IMG/VR virus record: IMGVR_UViG_3300028045_000004
Location: 1 to 38,199 of that record
Length of the DNA stretch: 38,199 nt
DNA from: a virus
Reading direction: 5' to 3' (one strand)
Numbering within the stretch: the stretch's first letter is position 1; each line of letters opens with the position of its first letter. Shown piece by piece: positions 14,788 to 21,124 of the stretch. Position numbers and translations under genes: made by a program. The notes beneath the pieces are model-generated. The model worked only from the letters and a program-made list of their open reading frames with translations, was not told the DNA's origin and searched no databases.

Positions 14788-15168
14788 TTATCGAGTGCCG
14801 TCAAGGGGTTTATCACATTCTCTATAAACTAATTCAATTTTATTTTCACAGCAGTAATTATATATCTTGGTCATTGCATATTCAACGGCATACGGTAACA
14901 CCTCATCCTCTGCATCTCCAATACTGCTAAAGCCTAAATAATCTTTAAATAGATCTCTTAGGCAGTGAAGTAGCTCATGCACAATATGAACCATAGCTAC
15001 ACCACCAGAAGTATTAAGAATTATCTCAGACGGCTCACCTTCTTTAAAAACGGTGCATGCATGAACATATTTGTGTACCCCTATTTCTTCATTATTAAAT
15101 TCATCCGTATAGACAATAACTATTGAACATTTAAACATTGGAAACAATATCTCTTGCTCTTCCTTCAT
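14788..15168 (-). CDS. HExxH metallopeptidase-like protein
   Basis: A 126-residue protein with a zincin signature HELLH (residues 64-68) in a helix VHIVHELLHCLRDLF. A downstream acidic segment (DAEDEV, then AVEYAM with Glu96) could supply the third zinc ligand. No signal peptide, so it would act in the host cytoplasm. It is short for a full peptidase but similar in size to phage zincin-like proteins of unknown substrate. It lies in the early operon, where host-takeover or anti-defence proteins are common. Confidence 0.6.
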   Translation of the reverse strand: MKEEQEILFPMFKCSIVIVYTDEFNNEEIGVHKYVHACTVFKEGEPSEIILNTSGGVAMVHIVHELLHCLRDLFKDYLGFSSIGDAEDEVLPYAVEYAMTKIYNYCCENKIELVYRECDKPLDGTR

Positions 15169-15186
15169 ATTCCTTACTCCTTTAAA

Positions 15187-15447
15187 TTAATTATTCTTTT
15201 GTGATTGGTTTAATCCTGTGAATGCCTTTTCTATTGAATCCAAGAAGCTATAATTTGAATCAATTGCCATATAGCTTGAATATGTTGCTTCACTTGATGA
15301 TGACACTTCATTAAATTGTATTAAGTGTGGGTCATTTCCTGTTAAATGCTCTTCAATGTTATTTAAACTCATACAACTACTGCAACTAGCAATTAATATC
15401 AAAGTAACACAAACTTCAATCCACGCTATGCTATTTTTTACTTCCAT
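15187..15447 (-). CDS. Small lipoprotein
   Basis: An 86-residue protein with a hydrophobic start (SIAWIEVCVTLILIAS) leading to a lipobox-like IASC and a nearby second Cys pair (CSSC). The mature part is Ser/Asn-rich. ATG 15447 has AGGAG 6 nt upstream; a GTG at 15450 is possible. A second envelope-targeted protein in the early region; exclusion or lysis accessory roles are possible. Confidence 0.5.
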   Translation of the reverse strand: MEVKNSIAWIEVCVTLILIASCSSCMSLNNIEEHLTGNDPHLIQFNEVSSSSEATYSSYMAIDSNYSFLDSIEKAFTGLNQSQKNN

Positions 15448-15458
15448 CACTCACTCCT

Positions 15459-15617
15459 TTAAAATTTATTCTCACACCGCTCTATCTCTTTCTCAATCAA
15501 CTCAGTAGCCCAAGTAGAGAACCTTAGTTTTTTCGACTCTAATACGCTCTCAACCCTCTCGCTTAACTCTTCTGTCATTCGTACCGCTTTGGTTGTTGTC
15601 TTGTTTGGTTGGGTCAT
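15459..15617 (-). CDS. Ribbon-helix-helix (Arc-like) regulator
   Basis: A 52-residue protein: a strand (TTTKAVRMT), helix A (EELSERVESVLES), a turn (KKLRFS) and helix B (TWATELIEKEIERCE). This is the ribbon-helix-helix pattern. It overlaps the upstream gene by 4 bp (ATGA) and has AGGAG downstream serving the lipoprotein. With 5421-5558 and 12566-12715 it makes three such proteins in one genome. Confidence 0.65.
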   Translation of the reverse strand: MTQPNKTTTKAVRMTEELSERVESVLESKKLRFSTWATELIEKEIERCENKF

Positions 15618-15928
15618 AATTTATTATCCACTACACTCTCAGTCGCTTCTCTACCATCAAATGAGTTATGTATTATTAAGTTATTTTCTATTTCAGGATT
15701 ACAAATACACTCGCCCCCACATGAATGCTCTTTAATGTCGTTTATGGGTAGTATATCAATATCACAAATTGATCCAAAATCCGATTTAATATTTTGAATA
15801 AGTGAATCTGACACCTCCACGCTTTTAGATATTAAATCGTCAATTCCGTAATGTGAAAATTTAAGCTGAATTAATGTTGCAACTGTAGATTTAAGCGCTT
15901 CTAAATTTATTTCTATTGATTCTTTCAT
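15614..15928 (-). CDS. 104-residue protein, unknown function
   Basis: Mostly helical N-terminus (NLEALKSTVATLIQLKF, LISKSVEVSDSLIQN), then a Cys cluster (CDID...CGGECICN). No recognised family. AAGGATTAAA upstream supports ATG 15928; it begins directly after the previous stop. Confidence 0.5.
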   Translation of the reverse strand: MKESIEINLEALKSTVATLIQLKFSHYGIDDLISKSVEVSDSLIQNIKSDFGSICDIDILPINDIKEHSCGGECICNPEIENNLIIHNSFDGREATESVVDNKL

Positions 15929-15929
15929 T

Positions 15930-16160
15930 TTAATCCTTTAATATATTTATTATGTATTTGTTTTCTTTTGGGTAGTTCTTTACTGTGAATTGGTGAGTCC
16001 TTCTTATCTTCGATATTATTGAGAATAAACTGTGATGGTTATCAACTTTAATAACATAACATTCTTTTGTATTTGCGACTTCAGCCATTACGCCTAGATC
16101 ATAAATGGTTGATTTTCCAAGTCTCAACCATTTATTAGCGGTCAAATTATTAGATTTCAT
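15930..16160 (-). CDS. 76-residue protein, unknown function
   Basis: A basic small alpha/beta protein (KWLRLGKSTIYDLG, then YVIKVDNHHSLFSIISKIRR). It overlaps the upstream 46-residue gene by 11 bp. No motif recognised. Confidence 0.45.
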   Translation of the reverse strand: MKSNNLTANKWLRLGKSTIYDLGVMAEVANTKECYVIKVDNHHSLFSIISKIRRTHQFTVKNYPKENKYIINILKD

Positions 16161-16290
16161 TCAATGTGTATTCCATCTGGAAGCCGTGTCTATCTTTAAG
16201 GTCATAAATTTCGTCATTTGCTTCCTCGATAGTTTCCACCGTTACTACTTTAACTACCTCTTCCATGTGATCTAATATTTGATATGTCAT
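16150..16290 (-). CDS. 46-residue acidic protein, first gene of operon
   Basis: ATG at 16290 with AGGGAG upstream, 29 bp after the -10 box of the promoter at 16319-16347. The sequence is acidic and helical (DHMEEVVKVVTVETIEEANDE split) with a short C-terminal strand. Similar short ORFs often open phage early operons. Function unknown. Confidence 0.5.
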   Translation of the reverse strand: MTYQILDHMEEVVKVVTVETIEEANDEIYDLKDRHGFQMEYTLNEI

Positions 16291-16318
16291 CCTGTACTCC
16301 CTTGTTGGTTATAAAGTA

Positions 16319-16347
16319 AAGATACATACTTGTTAAACAAATGTCAA
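16319..16347 (-). promoter_or_regulatory. Sigma70-type promoter with palindromic spacer
   Basis: On the minus strand TTGACA (16347-16342), 17 bp, TATCTT (16324-16319). The -35 box is perfect. The spacer contains the 11-bp palindrome TTGTTAAACAA, a possible operator. It would drive the genes from 16290 leftward. Confidence 0.75.
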
Positions 16348-16393
16348 ACAAATAATGTAAATAAAGTAAAATAAACTGAAATAAATTAATAAA

Positions 16394-16410
16394 CCCTTAT
16401 AGAATAAGGG
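16394..16410 (-). terminator. Rho-independent terminator
   Basis: CCCTTAT (16394-16400), a 3-nt loop and ATAAGGG (16404-16410). On the minus strand the stem is followed by TTTATTAATTTATTT. It ends the first leftward early operon 17 bp after the 51-residue membrane-protein gene, just before the next promoter. Confidence 0.75.
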
Positions 16411-16426
16411 CTGGTTACTTGATTAG

Positions 16427-16582
16427 TTAGTCTTTGCAATAATGATACGCAAATCCCATTAATACAATACCTAATATAAATAGGGTCCAATGTGATAAGC
16501 TGCCCCATTCTATTCCTAGATCATTTAATACTCTGCCAATCGCAAGCCCTGAGACGCAACCGAATAACGTTGATTTTTTCAT
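16427..16582 (-). CDS. Small membrane protein
   Basis: A 51-residue protein with two hydrophobic segments (residues 5-20 and about 31-46) and a short C-terminal YHYCKD. GAGGTGT lies upstream of the ATG, 6 bp after the DUF1064 stop. Last gene before the terminator. Function unknown; size allows a holin- or exclusion-type role. Confidence 0.5.
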   Translation of the reverse strand: MKKSTLFGCVSGLAIGRVLNDLGIEWGSLSHWTLFILGIVLMGFAYHYCKD

Positions 16583-16590
16583 GTACACCT

Positions 16591-16983
16591 CTAAGTTACC
16601 CGAAAAATATACTGAGGATATTTCAACAAAAACAACCTCATCTTAATCTTAAATACAGCCGTCTCAAATCCTTTTACATCCTCTACAATCGTGTTACTTC
16701 CTTCCTTATACATAAAGTCACAAGTATAGGTAACTTTGCTCAGGGTCTTACTAGGGCGCTTAATAGTGGGTATCAAATCGAACTTTACTTGGGTTCGTAA
16801 ATATTCGATCTTGCCGGCCTTCTCAAGTAGTCGTAACTCTGTGTATCGATTAGCCTCCTTCTTACTATCAAACTTAATCCCGCCCCGAATAGTCTTAATA
16901 TTATTATACTTAGATCTCTTCTTCGGTCTGGGCATTACTTTTTTAAGGTTCATTGGGCGCTTTAGGGTGTATTTATCTTTCAT
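16591..16983 (-). CDS. DUF1064 endonuclease-like protein
   Basis: A 130-residue basic protein. Residues 19-130 match the DUF1064 layout: PRPKKRSKYNN, then GIKFDSKKEANRYTELRLLEKAGKI (Glu43), a CDF motif (Asp89) and VEDVKG (Glu101, Asp102, Lys104). The D-ExK arrangement is that of restriction-endonuclease-like folds; family members are thought to act as phage nucleases or resolvases. ATG 16983 is chosen over a TTG at 16995. Confidence 0.8.
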   Translation of the reverse strand: MKDKYTLKRPMNLKKVMPRPKKRSKYNNIKTIRGGIKFDSKKEANRYTELRLLEKAGKIEYLRTQVKFDLIPTIKRPSKTLSKVTYTCDFMYKEGSNTIVEDVKGFETAVFKIKMRLFLLKYPQYIFRVT

Positions 16984-16985
16984 AT

Positions 16986-17189
16986 CTATTCCCAAAATCC
17001 CTGTTTTAAGAATTTTCCATCTGGATCAAACTCTACTTCAGTGAAAAAACCTGAATAACCATCTATCTTATTATTAACATGTGTCTCATATCCACCAAAT
17101 GCAATAACAGTACCAGCTTCATCTTTTGACTCATTAAACTTCACGCCGAATGAAGTATACAATTCTTTGAATTTCTCTAAATCACTCAT
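16986..17189 (-). CDS. 67-residue protein, unknown function
   Basis: A small alpha/beta protein with a helical start (LEKFKELYTSFGVKF) and strands (TVIAFGGYETHV, FFTEVEFDPDGKF). AAAGGAAATT precedes the ATG. A 12-bp hairpin (17211-17248) lies in its upstream region. Phage proteins of this type are frequent, but no function is known to me. Confidence 0.5.
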   Translation of the reverse strand: MSDLEKFKELYTSFGVKFNESKDEAGTVIAFGGYETHVNNKIDGYSGFFTEVEFDPDGKFLKQGFWE

Positions 17190-17210
17190 AATTTCCTTTT
17201 ATAATTTCCA

Positions 17211-17248
17211 TATCCCAATGAATTATATTCCTATGCTTCACTGGGATA
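17211..17248 (-). other. 12-bp hairpin after the HNH endonuclease gene
   Basis: TATCCCAATGAA (17211-17222) faces TTCACTGGGATA (17237-17248) over a 14-nt loop. The one imperfect pair is an A-C mismatch on the plus strand but a G-U pair in the minus-strand RNA, as expected for RNA made from this operon. It overlaps the HNH stop codon and has no T-run, so it is more likely a processing or stability element than a terminator. Confidence 0.6.
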
Positions 17249-17798
17249 CTTTCCATTTAAATCCATAGGAATATTCAACCAAGCCTTTAATGCATCTATT
17301 AACATTTCTACTATCATACCCAGCCCTAATAGCCTCTGCTTTTGACGGCCATATTTTTATAATATCTCCATTTTTTGATATTTGGGCTATTTTAACAGAA
17401 AACTTATTATTCCTGTTATTCGCTGAGTATGATTTAGCTCTTTTCATAATGCACGATCCATGATTTGTATTCTCTTTAGACGTAGCCCATTCAAGATTTT
17501 CAACCCTGTTATCTGTCTTAACTTCATTAATGTGATTAACCTCTGGCTTGTTACCAAGGTTCAATATAAACGCTGTAGCTACTAACCTGTGCACTGAGAA
17601 TGTTTTTCTTATACAGTCAACTGAAAAGACAACTTTTTTATAACCATTACGACCTGTACATTGCTTTAGTTCAATCTCTTTCTTCATATATGGAGAACCC
17701 CAGCTTTGCTTTGGCCTGCTTAAGCTTTTTACATTACCAAAGTTAGATATTTGGTAATAACCCTCATATCCACATATGTCCAACCACTTTTCACTCAT
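17238..17798 (-). CDS. HNH homing endonuclease (NUMOD4-HNH-NUMOD1 type)
   Basis: A 186-residue protein with a NUMOD4 start (EKWLDICGYEGYYQISNFG, residues 3-21), a central HNH domain (HRLVATAFI at 70, VNHINEVKTDNRVENLEW at 88-105, His89 and Asn98 among expected residues) and a C-terminal DNA-binding repeat (SKAEAIRAGYDSRNVNRCI, 152-170). This is the free-standing I-HmuI-like architecture. ATG 17798 gives the family start; the frame runs on to 17837 in-frame with the membrane peptide gene upstream. It is a selfish insertion in the early operon with little role in phage growth. Confidence 0.9.
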   Translation of the reverse strand: MSEKWLDICGYEGYYQISNFGNVKSLSRPKQSWGSPYMKKEIELKQCTGRNGYKKVVFSVDCIRKTFSVHRLVATAFILNLGNKPEVNHINEVKTDNRVENLEWATSKENTNHGSCIMKRAKSYSANNRNNKFSVKIAQISKNGDIIKIWPSKAEAIRAGYDSRNVNRCIKGLVEYSYGFKWKVSQ

Positions 17799-17799
17799 A

Positions 17800-17892
17800 C
17801 TAAGCCGCCCCATTAATAAAAGTACAAACGACCCCAAACATGATGAAAGCTGTTATTATAACCGATACGGTTGATAGGAATAGGTATTTCAT
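17800..17892 (-). CDS. 30-residue membrane peptide
   Basis: ATG at 17892 overlaps the previous stop (TAATG). The whole peptide is one hydrophobic segment after MKYLFLSTVSV, ending GAA. It ends one base before the HNH start. It may be a real small membrane protein or the start of a gene cut by the HNH insertion. Confidence 0.45.
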   Translation of the reverse strand: MKYLFLSTVSVIITAFIMFGVVCTFINGAA

Positions 17893-18212
17893 TAATTAAC
17901 CTCACATAAATTTGTATCTAATATTTCAACAAAATCATTAAACAAATAAGGATCTTGTAAGTTAGTTAAAAATACAGTTTGCTCGTTACCATGATAATCT
18001 ATAAAATAAGAATATACGCAATAAGCAAACCCTTCAAATATCACCTTAAAGTTTCGATCTTTTTTACGCCAAACATTTTCACCATCCTCTTCAAATCCGT
18101 GAAATCCTAAATAGAACGACCACATATCGCTTATATCTTTGGCTTTACATGATTCACACTCAACCTCACTTATCTTCATTTCTTCACCACATTTACAGGT
18201 AGCCGAATCCAT
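17892..18212 (-). CDS. 106-residue protein with N-terminal zinc knuckle
   Basis: The N-terminus has CKCGEEMKISEVECESC (Cys6, Cys8, Cys20, Cys23), a likely zinc ribbon. The rest is aromatic-rich alpha/beta (WSFYLGFHGFEEDG, FEGFAYCVYSYFIDYHG). GGAGGT upstream gives strong initiation at ATG 18212, which overlaps the previous stop (TGATG). No family recognised. Confidence 0.55.
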   Translation of the reverse strand: MDSATCKCGEEMKISEVECESCKAKDISDMWSFYLGFHGFEEDGENVWRKKDRNFKVIFEGFAYCVYSYFIDYHGNEQTVFLTNLQDPYLFNDFVEILDTNLCEVN

Positions 18213-18370
18213 CAATTCACCTCCAAAATATCACGCCTCTTAATACCTTCACGACCCATAACAATACCCTGAGCCTCTTCACTGTTGCTGGCTCCTACTG
18301 GGTAAGTCTCGATTGAACTACCTTTGCGGGCTGTTACTTCATACATTTTTTTCTTGTTTGAATATATCAT
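18212..18370 (-). CDS. 52-residue basic protein
   Basis: ATG 18370, AGAGGATAAA upstream, starting one base before the preceding stop. The sequence (KKMYEVTARKGSSIETYPV, then NSEEAQGIVMGREGIKRRDIL) looks like a small alpha/beta protein of the kind often annotated as phage hypothetical with a YEV-x-A core. Fills the gap between its neighbours exactly, which supports it as a gene. Confidence 0.55.
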   Translation of the reverse strand: MIYSNKKKMYEVTARKGSSIETYPVGASNSEEAQGIVMGREGIKRRDILEVN

Positions 18371-18371
18371 T

Positions 18372-18710
18372 TTATCCTCTCTTGTTTCCGAGCCATTCAG
18401 CTACAGCTTGGTCTATATCTTCTCTGGTCATTTCTGAAATCTTCATTACACATTTTCTCGATACGAAAGACGTAAATGACCTATGTTTAATTTCTGGGTA
18501 CTTTGATTCAATATATTTTTTACGGTTATAATTAAATATATCATACTCTTCCCTGTCTGATTTCCTCCAATAATTCATGTTAGCCTTATATTCAAGCGTA
18601 CACTCCTTACACGCATCCTTGTGACCGTCTAGCCTGTTACGATCACGGTGAAACTCACTTAACGGTTTGAGTTCTCCGTTGCATTTGGTTTTGGACGTGC
18701 AGGATTTCAT
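18372..18710 (-). CDS. Endonuclease VII-like zinc-ribbon protein
   Basis: A 112-residue protein starting MKSCTSKTKCNGELKPLSEFHRDR (split here at Cys4 and Cys10), followed by LDGHKDACKECTLEY (Cys32, Cys35). This is the zinc ribbon found at the N-terminus of recombination endonuclease VII-type proteins, but the HNH catalytic part is not evident; the C-terminal half is helical and basic. ATG 18710 overlaps the previous stop (ATGA). Probably DNA-binding; nuclease activity doubtful. Confidence 0.6.
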   Translation of the reverse strand: MKSCTSKTKCNGELKPLSEFHRDRNRLDGHKDACKECTLEYKANMNYWRKSDREEYDIFNYNRKKYIESKYPEIKHRSFTSFVSRKCVMKISEMTREDIDQAVAEWLGNKRG

Positions 18711-18904
18711 TTGGTGATCTTCTTCCATTCAAAAACGCCAGTATCAGAATTGTACTCAGCACAACCAAGTTCTACTGATTTTCCTCTAGCGTATTCGCCT
18801 GTTTGAGTATTATCTATTGCTATTGATATGTAAGCCCATAAAACAGCAGTAGCTAGACAGCTCACGGCCCCAAGTATAAAACTTTCCAATCTATCTATTT
18901 TCAT
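18707..18904 (-). CDS. Small single-pass membrane protein
   Basis: A 65-residue protein with one hydrophobic segment (residues 8-29, FILGAVSCLATAVLWAYISI) and a polar C-terminal domain. It starts directly after the preceding stop. Orientation and role unknown. Confidence 0.55.
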   Translation of the reverse strand: MKIDRLESFILGAVSCLATAVLWAYISIAIDNTQTGEYARGKSVELGCAEYNSDTGVFEWKKITK

Positions 18905-19279
18905 TTATTTAGTTACCTCATTTAAAATATTACTAATCCCCCTAAGTTGATTTAGCGTAATGTTTACTGGGCGGCCGTATCGGAACTTATCGCAAATTAA
19001 TCTTGATAAAACCCAATACTCTTCCTCATCTTTGATTGCTTGTTTTGATTCGTACACCTTATAGCATTTTGAGTACTCTGTGCGCTCATAAAATGTCTCT
19101 TTGTTGAATGCGTAATCAGATAAATATCCATCCAAGTAGAAGTACTTACGGCCAACCTTTACTACCTTATATTCATCTACAGGTATCTCAAGATTATTAT
19201 TTATGTAGTATCTTGCGCTATCACCAGTTTTTTTAACTAATACAGTTTGCCCTACTCTTAAGTTGAATTTTTTTTTCAT
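18905..19279 (-). CDS. 124-residue basic early protein
   Basis: The N-terminal half is beta-rich (LRVGQTVLVKKTGDSARYYI, then EYKVVKVGRKYFYLDG), reminiscent of a small SH3-like barrel seen in phage early proteins. The C-terminal part is helical. It overlaps the winged-helix gene by ATGA. Function unknown. Confidence 0.55.
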   Translation of the reverse strand: MKKKFNLRVGQTVLVKKTGDSARYYINNNLEIPVDEYKVVKVGRKYFYLDGYLSDYAFNKETFYERTEYSKCYKVYESKQAIKDEEEYWVLSRLICDKFRYGRPVNITLNQLRGISNILNEVTK

Positions 19280-19527
19280 TTAGTAACGTCCTTAGAAACT
19301 CTGTAATAACCTCTAACAGGCTCTCCATTTTCATCCTTAACATATTCAACTATGCCTTTTTCGATAAGGGCGTTTATTGCATTCTTTACACTACCTTGGT
19401 GCTTACACCCTTGTATATTCATCAACCTGACTCCGTTCTTATTTGTTCTTCTATTCCATAGAAAAGAAAAGACTATAGTTTGGTCATCACTCTTTCTAAT
19501 CATTTTCTGCACTTCAGATCTAGTCAC
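19276..19527 (-). CDS. Winged-helix DNA-binding protein
   Basis: An 83-residue protein with a helix-turn-helix/wing pattern: helix CKHQGSVKNAINALIEKG (residues 41-58) followed by IVEYVKDENGEPVRGYYRV, the wing and last strand. First gene of the leftward early operon, starting at GTG 19527 with GAGGG 6 nt upstream and a promoter about 30 bp upstream. It is a candidate regulator of the divergent control region. Confidence 0.65.
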   Translation of the reverse strand: MTRSEVQKMIRKSDDQTIVFSFLWNRRTNKNGVRLMNIQGCKHQGSVKNAINALIEKGIVEYVKDENGEPVRGYYRVSKDVTK

Positions 19528-19558
19528 TTAATCCCTCATTAATTTGTTTGTTAAATAA

Positions 19559-19587
19559 AATATAGTATAGATTTTGTGGTAATGCAA
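19559..19587 (-). promoter_or_regulatory. Leftward early promoter
   Basis: On the minus strand TTGCAT (19587-19582), 17 bp, TATATT (19564-19559). Transcription would start near 19552, 25 bp before the GTG of the winged-helix gene. Its -35 box coincides with the first ATGCAAA repeat. Confidence 0.7.
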
Positions 19588-19608
19588 AATAAATTGTAAT
19601 TATGCAAA
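19582..19608. promoter_or_regulatory. Direct-repeat operator candidate
   Basis: ATGCAAA occurs at 19582-19588 and 19602-19608, 20 bp apart (two helical turns), each followed by A/T and TAAA. The first copy overlaps the leftward -35 box; the second ends 7 bp before the rightward -35 box. One protein bound here could control both early promoters. Confidence 0.5.
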
Positions 19609-19615
19609 TAAAACC

Positions 19616-19644
19616 TTGACAATGATTTAAACTATTCATATTAT
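19616..19644 (+). promoter_or_regulatory. Rightward early promoter
   Basis: TTGACA (19616-19621), a 17-bp spacer and TATTAT (19639-19644): a perfect -35 and a one-mismatch -10. Transcription would start near 19651, with a short leader before the ATG at 19677. The strongest promoter match in the window. Confidence 0.85.
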
Positions 19645-19676
19645 TACTCATAACAAACCAAGCGTGTGAGAACGAT

Positions 19677-19916
19677 ATGAACATTAAACAAAAACATGAA
19701 TTACCCGATCTGGCAATTGATATTGAGTCAAGAGGAGTGAAAATCTCTATTGATTTCAGCATCAATCAAATCGTAACTATTACTATCTGGGCAAATACTG
19801 AAGAGCCTAAGATTGATTTTCAAAAATTGTTTTACTCGGATAATAATATTGAGTACGACATAAAAGAGATTGAGACGTTTCTTAAGAATCGTAAATTTGA
19901 AATCGAGGTGGCGTAA
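19677..19916 (+). CDS. 79-residue protein, first gene of rightward operon
   Basis: A small acidic alpha/beta protein (VKISIDFSINQIVTITIWAN, then IEYDIKEIETFLKN). The ribosome-binding site is weak (GAG). Its stop overlaps the next start by TAATG. Unknown function; as first gene it may be regulatory or modify host processes. Confidence 0.55.
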   Translation: MNIKQKHELPDLAIDIESRGVKISIDFSINQIVTITIWANTEEPKIDFQKLFYSDNNIEYDIKEIETFLKNRKFEIEVA

Positions 19917-20467
19917 TGGCTGAGTCGTTAACACACTGGCGTAAAGGGTTCAATCCTTTGTATCTTGGGGCATACAGTTTGGCTCCTACTTATAAAGATT
20001 GGATATTGACAATAAGTAATGTACAACAAGATGTAGAAGTTGTTGATCAGGACGGTAAAAAAGGGTATGCAATGATATGTCATTTTGTTGAGAATTGCAA
20101 GCCAATGATCCTTAACGCTACTAACTCAAAAGTAATCGTTAAGATTTCTAAATCTGAATTTATTGAAAAGTGGATCGGTTTAAAGATACAGGTTTTTGTC
20201 GCTAAAATAAGGGAACCCGGGGCTAAAAAAGGGTCTAATTCTATGATTGATTGCCTTAGAATTAGACCGTTTAAACCTGTAACAGAATTACCCGAGCTAT
20301 TACCAAATACAGAAACTTGGGATAATGCCATCAATCACATGGTATCAAACGGGTTTACTATTGATCAGGTCGAAAAAAAGTATAAGCTATCACCTGAAAG
20401 TAAGGTTCAATTGGTTAAAGAAGTATCAGAAAAGATTGTTGAGAATGGAGAAAGTGAAGATGTTTAA
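19916..20467 (+). CDS. Recombination-cassette partner protein, unknown
   Basis: A 183-residue protein immediately before the YqaJ exonuclease. The core (LGAYSLAP, DWILTISNV, MICHFVENCKPMILNATNSK, WIGLKIQVFVAKIR) has the beta-rich look of a phage protein recurrent beside YqaJ-type exonucleases; the C-terminus (about 130-183) is helical. A single-strand DNA-binding or exonuclease-partner role is plausible from the neighbourhood, but I cannot assign a family. It overlaps the next gene by 8 bp. Confidence 0.5.
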   Translation: MAESLTHWRKGFNPLYLGAYSLAPTYKDWILTISNVQQDVEVVDQDGKKGYAMICHFVENCKPMILNATNSKVIVKISKSEFIEKWIGLKIQVFVAKIREPGAKKGSNSMIDCLRIRPFKPVTELPELLPNTETWDNAINHMVSNGFTIDQVEKKYKLSPESKVQLVKEVSEKIVENGESEDV

Positions 20468-21110
20468 ATCTATACATCCAGACACGTCCAGAACATTTCA
20501 CGACATTCAACAAAACACCGATGAGTGGCAACAATGGAGAGCTAGAAGAGTAACCGGTTCAACATTCTTTACTATTTTACAGGGTAAGAAAACTGACGGA
20601 TACATTGATACCATCAAGAGAATAGCTGTTGAAAAACTATCTGGTGAGCCTGTAGAGACTGCTTTTTATGGAAATAAGACAACACAGCGGGGGCATGATT
20701 TAGAGCCTCTTGCAATCGCTGAATACGAAAAAGTAATGTTCTGTGAAGTTGACAATGGAGGCTTCTTTGAGTTCACTGATTTTGTCGGAGTGTCACCGGA
20801 TGGACACTACCGCAACGGTAAAGACTTTGTAGGAATTGAAGCTAAGTGCCCTGAGTATAAGCGATTCATTGACTACATGATTAACCCAAATGAATTAGTC
20901 AAAGACTATTTTACTCAAGTTCAAGGTGAAATATACGGTTGTGGATTTGATTATGTTGATCTATTTGCATACTATCCGGGATATAAATTAGTAAAAGTAA
21001 GAGTGTATCCCGATGATGCATTTTTATTCAAACTTGAAAATGAAATCGAGTTAGCAAAAGAAGCTGTAAACAAATTAATTGAGACACTTAAAACATATAG
21101 AATTAACTAA
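20460..21110 (+). CDS. YqaJ/lambda-type alkaline exonuclease
   Basis: A 216-residue exonuclease that degrades one strand of duplex ends to prepare DNA for annealing recombination. Catalytic signatures are RRVTGSTF (29-36), GHDLEPLA with Glu82, GVSPDG with Asp114, GIEAKCP with Glu127 and Lys129, and QVQGEIYG with Gln155, the complete YqaJ set. ATG 20460 is chosen because GGAG lies 9 nt upstream; the frame is open to 20325 without a good start. No classical RecT/Beta annealase gene is recognised nearby, so the neighbour proteins may fill that role. Confidence 0.9.
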   Translation: MFKSIHPDTSRTFHDIQQNTDEWQQWRARRVTGSTFFTILQGKKTDGYIDTIKRIAVEKLSGEPVETAFYGNKTTQRGHDLEPLAIAEYEKVMFCEVDNGGFFEFTDFVGVSPDGHYRNGKDFVGIEAKCPEYKRFIDYMINPNELVKDYFTQVQGEIYGCGFDYVDLFAYYPGYKLVKVRVYPDDAFLFKLENEIELAKEAVNKLIETLKTYRIN

Positions 21111-21124
21111 AAAGGAATTAAATT

